This document shows positions 18,717-26,993 of a stretch of 64,000 bases of DNA, one piece after another. The position numbers and the translations under genes were made by a program. How positions within the stretch are numbered: position 1 is the first letter of the stretch; each line of letters begins with the position of its first letter. Under the pieces are notes generated by a model. The model was not told the DNA's origin. It did no database searches and saw nothing but the letters and a program-made list of their open reading frames with translations. Where the stretch lies: positions 412,044 through 476,043 of the forward strand of contig NZ_JASJAP010000002.1 of assembly GCF_030066995.1 (NCBI RefSeq), written 5' to 3'. Source of the DNA: Erythrobacter sp. GTDB lineage: Bacteria; Pseudomonadota; Alphaproteobacteria; Sphingomonadales; Sphingomonadaceae.

Positions 18717-18904
18717 CCACCCCCAAATTCCAGGTCGGCGACGTTGTGCGCCTCAAGTCTGGCGGCCCGCTGATGACCGTTCAGCAGGCCACCTACGCCG
18801 ACAACATCGTGTGCACGTGGTTCGGCGAAAACAACAAGCGCCTGTCCGAAGGGTTTCATCCCCGCACGCTTCAATCCGTCGGGCCGGAGGCGATCAATGA
18901 CTGA
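18713..18904 (+). CDS. YodC family protein (DUF2158)
   Basis: 63-residue small protein of the DUF2158/YodC family: FQVGDVVRLKSGGPLMTVQ and the CTWFGENNKRLSEGFHPRTL end are diagnostic. Function is unknown; the family looks like an SH3-like beta fold. GTG start at 18713 overlaps the previous stop, and its own end overlaps the next start, placing it firmly inside the SUF transcript. Confidence 0.88.
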   Translation: MTTPKFQVGDVVRLKSGGPLMTVQQATYADNIVCTWFGENNKRLSEGFHPRTLQSVGPEAIND

Positions 18905-19394
18905 GCGCAAACCGGATCGCGCCACTCTGGGCCTCAAGGCCGACTCGGACGCCGCCCCGAACCTCAACAAGAAGGGGCGCGGCTGGAAGATTTCGGACAA
19001 GCGCCTTGATGAGCTGCACGATCGCGCGCGCGAGATGCGCCGGTTCGCGTCTCCCGCGAACAAGGCGCTCGCCGCCCGTTTTGCGGGTGCGGATCTGGGG
19101 CGTTACACCTTCAAGCGCTATGCGGTGGTGGGCAGCGCCATCGTCGACTTCAATTGCCACAATCTCGGCATGGCGATCATGATCGACGAGGAAGACGCCG
19201 ACGAAGCCCTCTCGAAACGCCGCGACAAGAGCCTCGAAGCGGTCGGCATCCGTGTCATGCGCATCCGGGCCAGCGACATTCTTGAGAACATGGACGCGGT
19301 GCTTGAGCGCATTGCCGCAGGGATGCGGATGCGGATCGCGGACAAACAGGCGGCTCGGCAGGCGGCGCGCCGCGCCTCCGCGAGCGAACGCTGA
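18897..19394 (+). CDS. DUF559-like endonuclease-fold protein
   Basis: 165 residues. The centre (GRYTFKRYAVVGSAIVDFNCHNLGMAIMID) and the later GIRVMRIRASDIL-N-D-VLERI match the DUF559 family, a restriction-endonuclease-like fold related to Vsr. The usual acidic VVELDGGQH strand is altered here to AIMIDEEDADE, so catalytic competence is unclear. N-terminus is basic and C-terminus is Ala/Arg-rich, suggesting nucleic-acid contact. It overlaps the DUF2158 gene and lies within suf. Family call is from remembered motifs. Confidence 0.72.
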   Translation: MTERKPDRATLGLKADSDAAPNLNKKGRGWKISDKRLDELHDRAREMRRFASPANKALAARFAGADLGRYTFKRYAVVGSAIVDFNCHNLGMAIMIDEEDADEALSKRRDKSLEAVGIRVMRIRASDILENMDAVLERIAAGMRMRIADKQAARQAARRASASER

Positions 19395-19422
19395 CTTTTT
19401 TGACTGAAGAGAGACCTTTACG

Positions 19423-19959
19423 ATGCTTCTAACCTCCCTTGCCCTGGCGATCAGCCTGCAGAGTAGCGGCGAGACCCTGACCGCCATTCGCAACGATGAC
19501 CCGGAAACCTGGACGGTCGAATATCCGCGCGTGCTCCGGCCGTTTGTCGTGGAATACCGCCAGTGCCTCAACGTCTCCGATCGGCGCGTGACCGGTGAGG
19601 CGGATTTCGAGGTTCAGCATCGCGCCGATATTCCGCGCTGCGCCGAAACCCTTGAGAGCGTTGTCGCCCGTTCGAACGAGACGATGGCCAGCTCCAAGAC
19701 GCGTATCGGCCCCGAAGAGGTCGATCAGCTTTTCCGCGATATCGGGCTGATCCACGTCGCGCGCGGGCGCGATTTCGATCAGCAATTTAGGGAGCGCGTC
19801 GATGCTACAATCGCTGGCCGGGCGGCGTATGAAGAGAACAAGCCCAAGGGTCTGGTGCTCGATCTTGTCGATGGTTCCGTCGTGCAGGCACGCGCGGACC
19901 TGGAGCGCACCGAAGATGAGGCCGGCGCGGGCAGCGGCCAGAGCAAGGGTATCGAGTGA
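19423..19959 (+). CDS. Exported hypothetical protein in the SUF operon
   Basis: 178 residues with a hydrophobic start (LLTSLALAISLQSSG) that looks like a short signal peptide; no family recognised. Cys residues in YRQCLNVSD and IPRCAETLE may pair in the periplasm. The C-terminal third is acidic. GAGAG lies upstream of ATG 19423, and the stop overlaps the sufC start by one base, so it is coupled to sufC. Confidence 0.72.
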   Translation: MLLTSLALAISLQSSGETLTAIRNDDPETWTVEYPRVLRPFVVEYRQCLNVSDRRVTGEADFEVQHRADIPRCAETLESVVARSNETMASSKTRIGPEEVDQLFRDIGLIHVARGRDFDQQFRERVDATIAGRAAYEENKPKGLVLDLVDGSVVQARADLERTEDEAGAGSGQSKGIE

Positions 19960-20714
19960 TGCTGAAAATCGAAAATCTCCACGCCAACGTCGCCGACAAA
20001 CCCATTCTCAAGGGCCTCGACCTGGAGGTGGCCGCGGGCGAAGTGCACGCCATCATGGGGCCCAACGGCGCGGGCAAATCGACCCTTGCGAACGTGCTGG
20101 GCGGCAAGCCGGGTTATGACGTGAGCGCGGGCTCGGCGCAGTTCATGGGGCAAGATCTGTTCGAACTCGATCCGCATGAGCGCGCCGCGGCCGGGCTGTT
20201 CCTGGGCTTTCAGTATCCGGTCGAGATACCCGGCGTCTCCAATGTCCAGTTTCTGCGCGAAGCGCTGAACTCGCAGCGCAAGCAGCGGGGGCAAGAGCCG
20301 CTTTCCGGCGGTGAGTTCCTGAAGCTCGCCAAGGAAAAGGCGGGGCTGCTCAAGATGGATATGGAAATGCTCAAGCGGCAGGTGAATGTCGGCTTTTCGG
20401 GCGGCGAGAAGAAGCGCGCGGAGATGGTCCAGATGGGCATTCTCGAGCCCCGGTTCGCCGTTCTCGACGAGACCGATAGCGGGCTCGATATCGATGCGCT
20501 GCGGATTGTGGGCGAGGGGATCAACGCGATCATGCGCGGCGCGGACAAGGGTGTTCTGCTGATCACGCATTACCAGCGGCTGCTCGACGTGGTGAAGCCC
20601 GATCGGGTGAGCATCCTTGCCGATGGCCGCATCGTCCAGACCGGCGGGCCGGAGCTAGCGCTGCGGCTTGAGGCCGAGGGCTATGACGCGGTGATGGCCG
20701 AGGTCGCGGCTTGA
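19959..20714 (+). CDS. sufC: Fe-S cluster assembly ATPase SufC
   Basis: ABC-type ATPase of the SufBCD scaffold, about 251 residues. Walker A GPNGAGKST (34-42), Q-loop in FLGFQYPVEIPGV, signature FSGGEKKRAEM, Walker B/D-loop FAVLDETDSGLDIDAL and the H-switch LLITHYQRLL are all present. The Walker B ending LDETDSGLD is characteristic of SufC. ATG at 19959 overlaps the previous stop. Confidence 0.97.
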   Translation: MLKIENLHANVADKPILKGLDLEVAAGEVHAIMGPNGAGKSTLANVLGGKPGYDVSAGSAQFMGQDLFELDPHERAAAGLFLGFQYPVEIPGVSNVQFLREALNSQRKQRGQEPLSGGEFLKLAKEKAGLLKMDMEMLKRQVNVGFSGGEKKRAEMVQMGILEPRFAVLDETDSGLDIDALRIVGEGINAIMRGADKGVLLITHYQRLLDVVKPDRVSILADGRIVQTGGPELALRLEAEGYDAVMAEVAA

Positions 20715-21016
20715 TCGCGGCGCTCGCCCTTCTGGCCGCTCAGGCTGCGCCCGCCGAACCGATCCCCGAGATCGTCGTGATCGGTCATCTGCGCAGCGTG
20801 CAGGTGATGGTCGGGCAGGACCCCGAGGGCCAATGGCATTGCTCGATGAACAAATCGACCGGCCGACCCAGGCTCGATCACTCCTTCTGCAAGGCGGTGA
20901 CCAAATGCGTGCGCAAGGGCGCGAGCGACCAGGACGCGGTCGACAGCTGCATCCGTGAGACGCGCGGGCGGCTTGTGCGAAAGGTCGAACGAGAAATGAA
21001 GAAGAGTGCCTCATGA
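20711..21016 (+). CDS. Small exported Cys-containing protein, hypothetical
   Basis: 101 residues starting at TTG 20711, overlapping the sufC stop. The first 18 residues (LIAALALLAAQAAPAEP) form a signal peptide. Mature Cys residues lie in WHCSMN, SFCKAVTKCV and VDSCIRE; four cysteines suggest disulfides after export. The C-terminal tail is basic. It overlaps the sufD start by four bases. A periplasmic protein between two cytoplasmic SUF subunits is unexpected; function unknown. Confidence 0.72.
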   Translation: MIAALALLAAQAAPAEPIPEIVVIGHLRSVQVMVGQDPEGQWHCSMNKSTGRPRLDHSFCKAVTKCVRKGASDQDAVDSCIRETRGRLVRKVEREMKKSAS

Positions 21017-21771
21017 CGCAAATTCAAACCTTTCCCACCCGCCGCGACGAGGCCTGGCGCTACGCGGACATCCCCGCGCTTGAGCGGCTGGGTGTCGAGG
21101 CGCTCGATGCTTGGAAAGAAGTAACGCTCGAACCGGGCGAAACCCGCCGTCAGACCATGGTGGTGGGCTCGGACGCGCCCGAATTGCACCGCATCCGCCT
21201 GACGCTGGGCGAAGGCGCGCGCGCGGAACTGTTCGTCAGCAATATCGGGCGCGACTACACCCGCGTCGAGGTGGAAGTGAAGCTGGCGCGGGGCGCGCAT
21301 TTCGAGTTTGGCGGCGTGACGATTGGTGGCGCAGACGCGGTGCGCGAATTCGTCACCACCACGGTGCACGCGGAGCCTGAGGCGACCAGCAACCAGACCG
21401 TGCGCAGTGTCCACTGGGGCACGGGTACCGGCAATTTCCTCGGCGAAATCAAGGTGGTGAAGGACGCGCAGAAAACCGATGCGGCGCAGGATTTCAAAGG
21501 CCTGCTGCTCGAAGCGGGGGCGAGCGCCAACGCGGTGCCGCAGCTCGAAATCTTCGCCGACGACGTCAAATGCGCGCACGGCGCGACCGTCGGCCAGCTC
21601 GATGAGGCGGCGCGCTATTACATGGCCGCGCGCGGGCTGCCCCCCGAACTGGCGCAGCGCCTTCTGGTGCAGGCGTTTATCGGCGATGCGTTTGTCGAGC
21701 TCGTCGATGAGACGGAGCGCGAACGCTTGCTCAACGCCGCGCTGGCCGCGCTCGAAGAGGCGACGTTGTGA
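21013..21771 (+). CDS. sufD: Fe-S cluster assembly protein SufD
   Basis: SufB paralogue forming the SufBC2D scaffold, 252 residues, at the short end for SufD as is usual in this group. Starts with PTRRDEAWRYADIPALERL and ends in the conserved beta-helix tail: QLEIFADDVKCAHGATVGQLDEAARYYMAARGLPPELAQRLLVQAFI, where the His of CAHGATVG is a cluster-assembly residue in E. coli SufD. Coupled by overlap to both neighbours. Confidence 0.95.
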   Translation: MTQIQTFPTRRDEAWRYADIPALERLGVEALDAWKEVTLEPGETRRQTMVVGSDAPELHRIRLTLGEGARAELFVSNIGRDYTRVEVEVKLARGAHFEFGGVTIGGADAVREFVTTTVHAEPEATSNQTVRSVHWGTGTGNFLGEIKVVKDAQKTDAAQDFKGLLLEAGASANAVPQLEIFADDVKCAHGATVGQLDEAARYYMAARGLPPELAQRLLVQAFIGDAFVELVDETERERLLNAALAALEEATL

Positions 21772-22994
21772 ACGCTCCGACCACTCTTTCACCGGACCTG
21801 CGCGCGGACTTTCCGGGGCTCGTCACCCGCGATGGCGCGCCTTGGCATTACCTCGACACCGCCGCGACGGCGCAAAAGCCGCGAGGCGTGATCGACGCGA
21901 TGACCCGCGCGCTGGGCGAGGACTACGCCACCGTTCATCGCGGCGTCTACGCGCGCTCGGCCGAGATGACGCTCGCTTATGAAACCGCGCGGCGGCGCAT
22001 CGCGCAGTTCATCGGCGGCAAGGAAGAAGAGCTGGTCTTCACGCGCGGCGCGACCGAGGCGATCAATCTTGTCGCCAACAGCTGGGGCCGGGCGAACCTC
22101 AAAGCCGGGGACCGCATCCTGCTCAGCCAGGTCGAGCACCACTCGAACATCGTCCCCTGGCAGCTTCTGGCCGAAGTAACGGGCGCCGAGATCGATGTCT
22201 GCCCGCTCACCGAGGATCACCGGATCGACCTTGAGGCGGCCGAGCGCATCCTCACACCCGCGCACAAGCTGGTGGCCTTTGTCCACGTCTCCAACGTCAC
22301 CGGCGGTGTTCTCGACGCGCGCCGCGCGGCGGACCTGGCGCATGCGGTGGGCGCAAAGCTGCTCCTCGACGGATGCCAGGCGGCGCCGCGCCTGCCGGTC
22401 GATGTGGCGGCGCTCGATTGCGATTTCTACGCCTTTTCCGCGCACAAGCTCTACGGTCCCACGGGGATCGGCGCCTTGTGGGCGAAGAGCGCGATCCTTG
22501 ACGCGATGCCGCCGTGGGAAGGCGGCGGCGCGATGATCGACCGCGTGACCTTCGCCAAGACCACTTACGCGCCGCCGCCCCAGCGCTTCGAAGCGGGCAC
22601 GCCTGCCATCACCGAAGCGATCGCGTTCGCGGCGGCCGCCGACTATGTCGAGAGCGTCGGACTGGGCCGAATTCACGAAATCGAGGCCGATCTCGTCGCC
22701 CGTCTTCGCCGCAAACTGCGCGCCATGAACGACGTAACGCTGTATGGCCCGGAGGACAGCGCGGGCATCGTGAGCTTCACGATCGACGATATCCACCCGC
22801 ACGATCTCGGCACGATCCTCGACGAGGCCGATGTTGCGATCCGGGCGGGGCATCATTGCGCGCAGCCGATGATGGACTATCTCGGTATCTCCGCGACCGC
22901 GCGCGCCAGTTTCGGGCTCTATTCGAGCGAAGCCGATCTCGACGCGCTGCTCGAAGGGATCGCTCGCACCCGCAGACTCTTTGGAAAGGCGTAA
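21768..22994 (+). CDS. sufS: Cysteine desulfurase SufS
   Basis: PLP enzyme of 408 residues that supplies sulfur for Fe-S clusters. Visible: LDTAATAQKPRGVIDAM, VHRGVYARSAEMT, FTRGATEAINLVA, QVEHHSNIVPWQ, the PLP Lys in FSAHKLYGPTG and the persulfide Cys364 in RAGHHCAQPMM. That the Cys loop reads RAGHHCAQP marks a type II (SufS) enzyme. GTG start overlaps the sufD stop. No SufE is seen in the window. Confidence 0.96.
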   Translation: MNAPTTLSPDLRADFPGLVTRDGAPWHYLDTAATAQKPRGVIDAMTRALGEDYATVHRGVYARSAEMTLAYETARRRIAQFIGGKEEELVFTRGATEAINLVANSWGRANLKAGDRILLSQVEHHSNIVPWQLLAEVTGAEIDVCPLTEDHRIDLEAAERILTPAHKLVAFVHVSNVTGGVLDARRAADLAHAVGAKLLLDGCQAAPRLPVDVAALDCDFYAFSAHKLYGPTGIGALWAKSAILDAMPPWEGGGAMIDRVTFAKTTYAPPPQRFEAGTPAITEAIAFAAAADYVESVGLGRIHEIEADLVARLRRKLRAMNDVTLYGPEDSAGIVSFTIDDIHPHDLGTILDEADVAIRAGHHCAQPMMDYLGISATARASFGLYSSEADLDALLEGIARTRRLFGKA

Positions 22995-23015
22995 GCTTTG
23001 GAAAAGGATGAGGCC

Positions 23016-23510
23016 ATGACCGATACGACGGATCAGCGCGAATTCCTCGCCGCACCGGCTCCCAACGACGCGCTGGCGCAAAAGCCCCCGCGCGCGCGGG
23101 TTTCGGACGCGATAGAAGAGGACGAAGAGGTTAAGCCGCGCCAGCGCGATTACCTCGATGGTTTCCTTGCGGCTTCGCCCGAGGCCCCGTCCGCTGGAGG
23201 CGATGGCGGCGAATTGCAAGGCGCCGTGGTCGACGCGTTGAAGGAAATTTACGACCCCGAAATCCCGGTGAATATATACGATCTGGGCCTTATCTACGGT
23301 GTGGACGTGGACGAGGAGTCCGACGTGACGATCACCATGACGCTGACCACGCCGCATTGCCCGGTTGCCGAAACCATGCCGGGCGAGGTCGAATTGCGCG
23401 CCTCTTCGGTGCCCGGCATTCGCGATGCCGAAGTCAATCTTGTATGGGATCCGCCGTGGTCGCCGGAAAAGATGTCCGACGAGGCCCGGCTCGAACTGGG
23501 GATGCTGTGA
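23016..23510 (+). CDS. SUF-associated MIP18/DUF59 protein (SufT-like)
   Basis: About 164 residues. The C-terminal 100 residues are a MIP18 (DUF59) domain: VVDALKEIYDPEIPVNIYDLGLIYGVDV, TITMTLTTPHCPVAETMPGEVE with the conserved Cys, and VNLVWDPPWSPEKMSDEARLELG. The N-terminal 60 residues are low-complexity and charged. Family members help mature Fe-S proteins. ATG at 23016 has AAGGATGAGG upstream; TTG at 22998 is a weaker alternative. Overlaps sufA by one base. Confidence 0.92.
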   Translation: MTDTTDQREFLAAPAPNDALAQKPPRARVSDAIEEDEEVKPRQRDYLDGFLAASPEAPSAGGDGGELQGAVVDALKEIYDPEIPVNIYDLGLIYGVDVDEESDVTITMTLTTPHCPVAETMPGEVELRASSVPGIRDAEVNLVWDPPWSPEKMSDEARLELGML

Positions 23511-23902
23511 TGACTGATACACCCGCTCATACTGAGGAGCCGCAGAGCGTGTCGAAGCGGCGTCTCGAAGTGCCGGCTGCTGTTGCCCTCACGAAGGGCG
23601 CTGAGGAGCGCGTTGCCCACCTGATGGCGAGCGCGCCCGAAGACGCGATCGGCGTCAAGCTCTCGACCCCGCGCCGGGGATGCTCGGGGCTGGCCTATTC
23701 GGTCGACTACGTCACCGAGGAAGCCAAGTTCGACGAGAAGATCGTGACGCCGGGCGGCGTGCTCTATATCGATGGCGCTTCGGTGCTCTACCTGGTGGGA
23801 TCGACGATGGACTGGGTCGAGGATGATTTCACCGCCGGCTTCGTGTTCGACAACCCCAACGCCAAGGGCGCGTGTGGCTGCGGCGAGAGCTTCATGGTAT
23901 GA
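23510..23902 (+). CDS. sufA: A-type Fe-S carrier SufA/HesB
   Basis: 130-residue Fe-S carrier of the HesB/IscA family. The three ligand cysteines are Cys58 (RRGCSGLAY), Cys122 and Cys124 (ACGCGESF). The central VLYIDGASVLYLVGSTMDW matches A-type carriers. ATG at 23510 overlaps the preceding stop; the upstream 50 codons of open frame belong to the DUF59 gene in another frame. Confidence 0.95.
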   Translation: MTDTPAHTEEPQSVSKRRLEVPAAVALTKGAEERVAHLMASAPEDAIGVKLSTPRRGCSGLAYSVDYVTEEAKFDEKIVTPGGVLYIDGASVLYLVGSTMDWVEDDFTAGFVFDNPNAKGACGCGESFMV

Positions 23903-24219
23903 TCGGCGCTATTATGCCGAGAAAGTTCGATCCGCGCCGCGAGAAGATGGGTCTGTCCGCCGCCTTGCAGCTTTTGGCCGACGCCGACCGCCGCTTCGCC
24001 GAGGCGCAAGAGACGTTCGAAAAGGCCCGGCGCCGCCTGAAAATCGGCTTCAATTCGGCCGCGGTCATGATCGAAGTGGCCGAGCGGCGCGCCGCGCGCG
24101 CATCCTCACGCCGTCGCAAGCCGCCCGAGGCGGGCCTCGCGGTTCCGGTTGAGCCGCCAAGGGGCCCTGCGCCCAAAACGGGAGGAGCCGCGGCTCCGCT
24201 CAGCTTCGACACCGATTAG
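23899..24219 (+). CDS. Hypothetical protein, last gene of the SUF operon
   Basis: About 106 residues starting at ATG 23899 in an ATGA overlap with sufA (ATG 23914 is an alternative). Basic N-terminus (PRKFDPRREKMG), a helical middle with coiled-coil potential (ADADRRFAEAQETFEKARRRL) and a Pro/Ala-rich tail. No family recognised. The overlap argues it is real and co-translated. Confidence 0.65.
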   Translation: MIGAIMPRKFDPRREKMGLSAALQLLADADRRFAEAQETFEKARRRLKIGFNSAAVMIEVAERRAARASSRRRKPPEAGLAVPVEPPRGPAPKTGGAAAPLSFDTD

Positions 24220-24228
24220 ATCATCGCC

Positions 24229-24699
24229 TTGGCGCGCAGTCTCGAATTTTCCTGCCGGCTTCGCTCACCGCCCGACGAGGTGCGCGGCTGGATCAGACGT
24301 CCCGCGCTGTTCCTGCATGTGGCCGCGCCGCTGGTGCACTTTTCGCCCATCGGAGTGGATCGCTTTCCCGATCGTTGGGAGGAGGGCGAATATCGCGGCG
24401 CGATGCGGCTCTTTGGCCTCCTGCCCATCGGGTGGCAGGCGATTGTGATCGAGTTTCCGACTTCGGCGGACACCGATCTCGTTCTGCGCGATCGCGGCTA
24501 TGGGCCGCTCTTGCGCGAATGGGATCACCGGATTGCGGTGTCGCCGCATGGTTCGGGCACGCGCTATGTGGACCGCCTTACCCTCGATGCGGGATGGCTG
24601 ACCCCGATCGCGGCGTTCGGCGTGAAGCAGTTCTTCCGCCATCGTCAAAGGCGGCTGGTTGCGCTCGATCAAGCGGCTTTCGCGCCGCTTAAAGGTTAG
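24229..24699 (+). CDS. Hypothetical protein, possibly SRPBCC-like
   Basis: 156 residues from TTG 24229, no signal peptide. The pattern FSCRLRSPPDEVRGWI at the start, alternating hydrophobic strands (RLFGLLPIGWQAIVIEFP, HRIAVSPHGSGTRYVDRLTLDAG) and a C-terminal helix (FFRHRQRRLVALD) fit a START/SRPBCC-type fold, which is inference. Ends convergently with the next gene by four bases. Confidence 0.65.
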   Translation: MARSLEFSCRLRSPPDEVRGWIRRPALFLHVAAPLVHFSPIGVDRFPDRWEEGEYRGAMRLFGLLPIGWQAIVIEFPTSADTDLVLRDRGYGPLLREWDHRIAVSPHGSGTRYVDRLTLDAGWLTPIAAFGVKQFFRHRQRRLVALDQAAFAPLKG

Positions 24700-25637
24700 T
24701 CGCCCGCCGCGATCCGCGCGATCAGGCGGCTCTCCAACTCATCGACCTCGCCATCGGCGTCGATCATCGCTTCGAGCCACGCCTGCTCGTTATCGGTGAC
24801 CTCATTGCCAGCCGCTTCGAGCGCGGCGTAGTCGGGCCCTGACTTCTTCTTGCCGAACACCACACCCATCGAGTTGGCGACTTGCGGCGCCTGTTTGGCC
24901 ATGCGCGCCATGAAGCGCCCGACATTGGCCTTGTTGTCCGCGATGAAGGCCTCAAGCTCAAGCTTGCGCTCATGGCTCACCTGCGCGTTTTGCAGCGTGA
25001 AGCCCTTCAGGTAGTTGGACACCCCATCGATGAACAGCTCGTCCCACTCGGGCGCGTTTTCCTCGGCGAGGGTTTCGTCCTTCAGGCGGAACAGTGCTTC
25101 GGCGTCGTAGCGCGAGACCGCCGCGGGCCCGTGACCGCCGCTTGCGAAGATCACGCGGCGCAGAATGCGGCATTCGGCGCTGGTGATGTGCGTTGCGCTC
25201 AGCGAACCGCCGCAGCGTGTGGGGCCAACCCCGCTCAGCACTTCGCGCTCCACCTGGCGCAGGACGTAATTCTTGAGCTGCACGGGGGTGTTTTCCGCGC
25301 GCTCGATAATCCGCACGATCGTCTCAAGCTCAACCAGGCTCTCGACCACGCCGTCGTGATCCACCTGAGCGATCAGCCACGAGGCTTCCTCGTCGCTGCA
25401 TTGCAGGCGCGGCGGATTGCCGTTGAGGACATACTCGCCGATCGCCTCGACGAAGAAATCGGCAAATTCCTCGCTGCGATCGTCGAGCGCGTTGTTGAGC
25501 GCAAACAGCGCCTCGGCTTCGTCGCGGTGGATCGCGCCATCGCCCCAGCCCTGACGACGCAGGGCGAGAACTTCCTCGGACGAGACGCGCCCGTCCTCGG
25601 CCGCGCGCTGGGCAAGATCGATGAAATGCGTTGTCAT
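24696..25637 (-). CDS. Hypothetical protein
   Basis: About 313 residues, acidic and helical, unrecognised. It has repeated pieces of the type DGRVSSEEVLALRR, AEALFALNNAL near the start and SAECRILRRVIFA, AEALFRLKDETL later, so two related halves are likely; a third partial piece ends it (DADGEVDELESRLIARIA). The start ATG 25637 is chosen because further upstream the frame is Arg/Ser-rich and antisense-like. Role unknown; EF-hand- or TerB-like helical modules are possible but unproven. Confidence 0.72.
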   Translation of the reverse strand: MTTHFIDLAQRAAEDGRVSSEEVLALRRQGWGDGAIHRDEAEALFALNNALDDRSEEFADFFVEAIGEYVLNGNPPRLQCSDEEASWLIAQVDHDGVVESLVELETIVRIIERAENTPVQLKNYVLRQVEREVLSGVGPTRCGGSLSATHITSAECRILRRVIFASGGHGPAAVSRYDAEALFRLKDETLAEENAPEWDELFIDGVSNYLKGFTLQNAQVSHERKLELEAFIADNKANVGRFMARMAKQAPQVANSMGVVFGKKKSGPDYAALEAAGNEVTDNEQAWLEAMIDADGEVDELESRLIARIAAGD

Positions 25638-25719
25638 GGCGGTGGTGAACCCCTCTGATTTCCTTGGCCGAAGCCATAGCGCACACGTGCTTAAGGCTGG
25701 GTTACCGAGGGGGCTGCCC

Positions 25720-26178
25720 TTACCGTTCGGCCTCAACGTCGCGGATGCAGCGCGCGCGGTCCGTGTCCGATCCATCGCGGCGCGATCGAGCCTCGACATG
25801 CGTTGCGACCGGTTCGGCGCCGGGGGAAAGCGGGTAGAGGAAGATATCGAGCACGCAGGCCCGCCCCGTGAATTGCAGCTTGCGCGCGTCGCCTTCGGCA
25901 AGGTCGATGCGCGCTGCACCGAAGCGCCGCGTGAGCGCGCTGGCGTTCGCGCCGATGACCGCGTCGAGATCGCCCCCGCGCTGGACCTGAGGGCTGCGAA
26001 AGGCGGGCGCGGCGCGGGTCGGGGGCGCGGTTTGCGGCGCAGTGCGGGGAGCTGGCACAGGGTCTGGCACAGGGGCTGATGCGCGCGGCGCTTGGCTGGG
26101 CGCCTTGGGCGGAGGGATCAGCCCGGTCGAACAGGCGGACACGCCTAAGGCAGCAAGGAGCGTCAAGGCCTTACGCAT
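25720..26178 (-). CDS. Lipoprotein, hypothetical
   Basis: 152 residues with a type II signal peptide ([16 protein letters not shown], Cys16). A Pro/Ala-rich linker (residues about 22-62) leads to a small domain of 90 residues with GANASALTRRFGAARIDLAEGDARKLQF and CVLDIFLYPL. The pattern resembles SmpA/OmlA-like small outer-membrane domains only loosely. Overlaps the EI24 gene by eight bases, so co-transcribed. Confidence 0.75.
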   Translation of the reverse strand: MRKALTLLAALGVSACSTGLIPPPKAPSQAPRASAPVPDPVPAPRTAPQTAPPTRAAPAFRSPQVQRGGDLDAVIGANASALTRRFGAARIDLAEGDARKLQFTGRACVLDIFLYPLSPGAEPVATHVEARSRRDGSDTDRARCIRDVEAER

Positions 26179-26878
26179 GGTTCGCCTCCTTATCTGCCGC
26201 CCGTGACAGCGCGCCTTGCGTCAGATGCGTGCCCGCCGCCGCGCCGATCACGGGGGCGAGCAGATTGACGAAGGGCACCAGCATCAGCCCGGCGATGGCT
26301 CCGCCCAGCGTCAGGCGGTCGAGCCCCGACACCGGATTGCCGCGCGTATCGCCCTCGCAATGCCTGAGCCACGCCATATCGGTAAGCTCGCGCCCCAACA
26401 GCACCGCGTTGACGATCAGGAACACGGCGGCCGGTCCGATCCCAGTGACGAAAAGCACCGCTGCGACCGGGATCGCGAGCGCGTTAAATACCAAGGCGCG
26501 CGCCATTCCACGCAACGCGTTGCCAATGTCTTGGTGCAATGGCAGCGGCTTGGCGTGCGTGGCCGCGATTGGATAGTGCCGCGCCTCAACGGCGGCGACA
26601 ATCTCATCCGCGAACAGCTGCAACACCGCCAGCGCCACGGTGCGAAACAGCAACCACCCCGCGACCAGAGCAAGAACCGCTGCCGTGATGGCCTCGATCC
26701 ACCCTTCGCCTGACCAGTTCATTTCGGTTCCGATCCAGATCAGGCCCCGGTAAAGGCTCCAGACCAGCCCAGCGAATAGCAGCGCGGTGATCAAGGCCGT
26801 CTTCACCAGCACGCGCACGATCGCCGGATCGGAGAGCTGACCGACAGCTTTGGCAAGGGCGGCAAGGACGGTCGTCAT
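26171..26878 (-). CDS. EI24 domain membrane protein
   Basis: 235-residue integral membrane protein of the EI24/CysZ-like superfamily, with about five spans (VLVKTALITALLFAGLVWSL, ITAAVLALVAGWLLFRTVALAVLQLFADEIV, ARALVFNALAIPVAAVLFVTG, FLIVNAVLLGRELTDM, GAIAGLMLVPFVNLLAPVIGAA). The GRELTDMAWLRH block and the LVPFVNLLAPVIGAA end are diagnostic. Characterised relatives include CysZ sulfate permease; here no sulfur-assimilation neighbour supports that role. Confidence 0.85.
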   Translation of the reverse strand: MTTVLAALAKAVGQLSDPAIVRVLVKTALITALLFAGLVWSLYRGLIWIGTEMNWSGEGWIEAITAAVLALVAGWLLFRTVALAVLQLFADEIVAAVEARHYPIAATHAKPLPLHQDIGNALRGMARALVFNALAIPVAAVLFVTGIGPAAVFLIVNAVLLGRELTDMAWLRHCEGDTRGNPVSGLDRLTLGGAIAGLMLVPFVNLLAPVIGAAAGTHLTQGALSRAADKEANHA

Positions 26879-26993
26879 AACAAGGAATCTGCGCGAGAGC
26901 CCGCATAGGTGTCAAACCGCTTGGCGAGGGCGAGCGGTGCCGCTAGGCGCTTGCCCACATTAATCCTCTTGCACCACTCAGGAAAGACCATCC

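Noticed and set aside
21789..23522. Minus-strand open frame of 577 codons opposite sufS and the DUF59 gene.
   Set aside because: Shadow of two conserved genes on the plus strand; composition Arg/Asp/His-rich and no recognisable domain.
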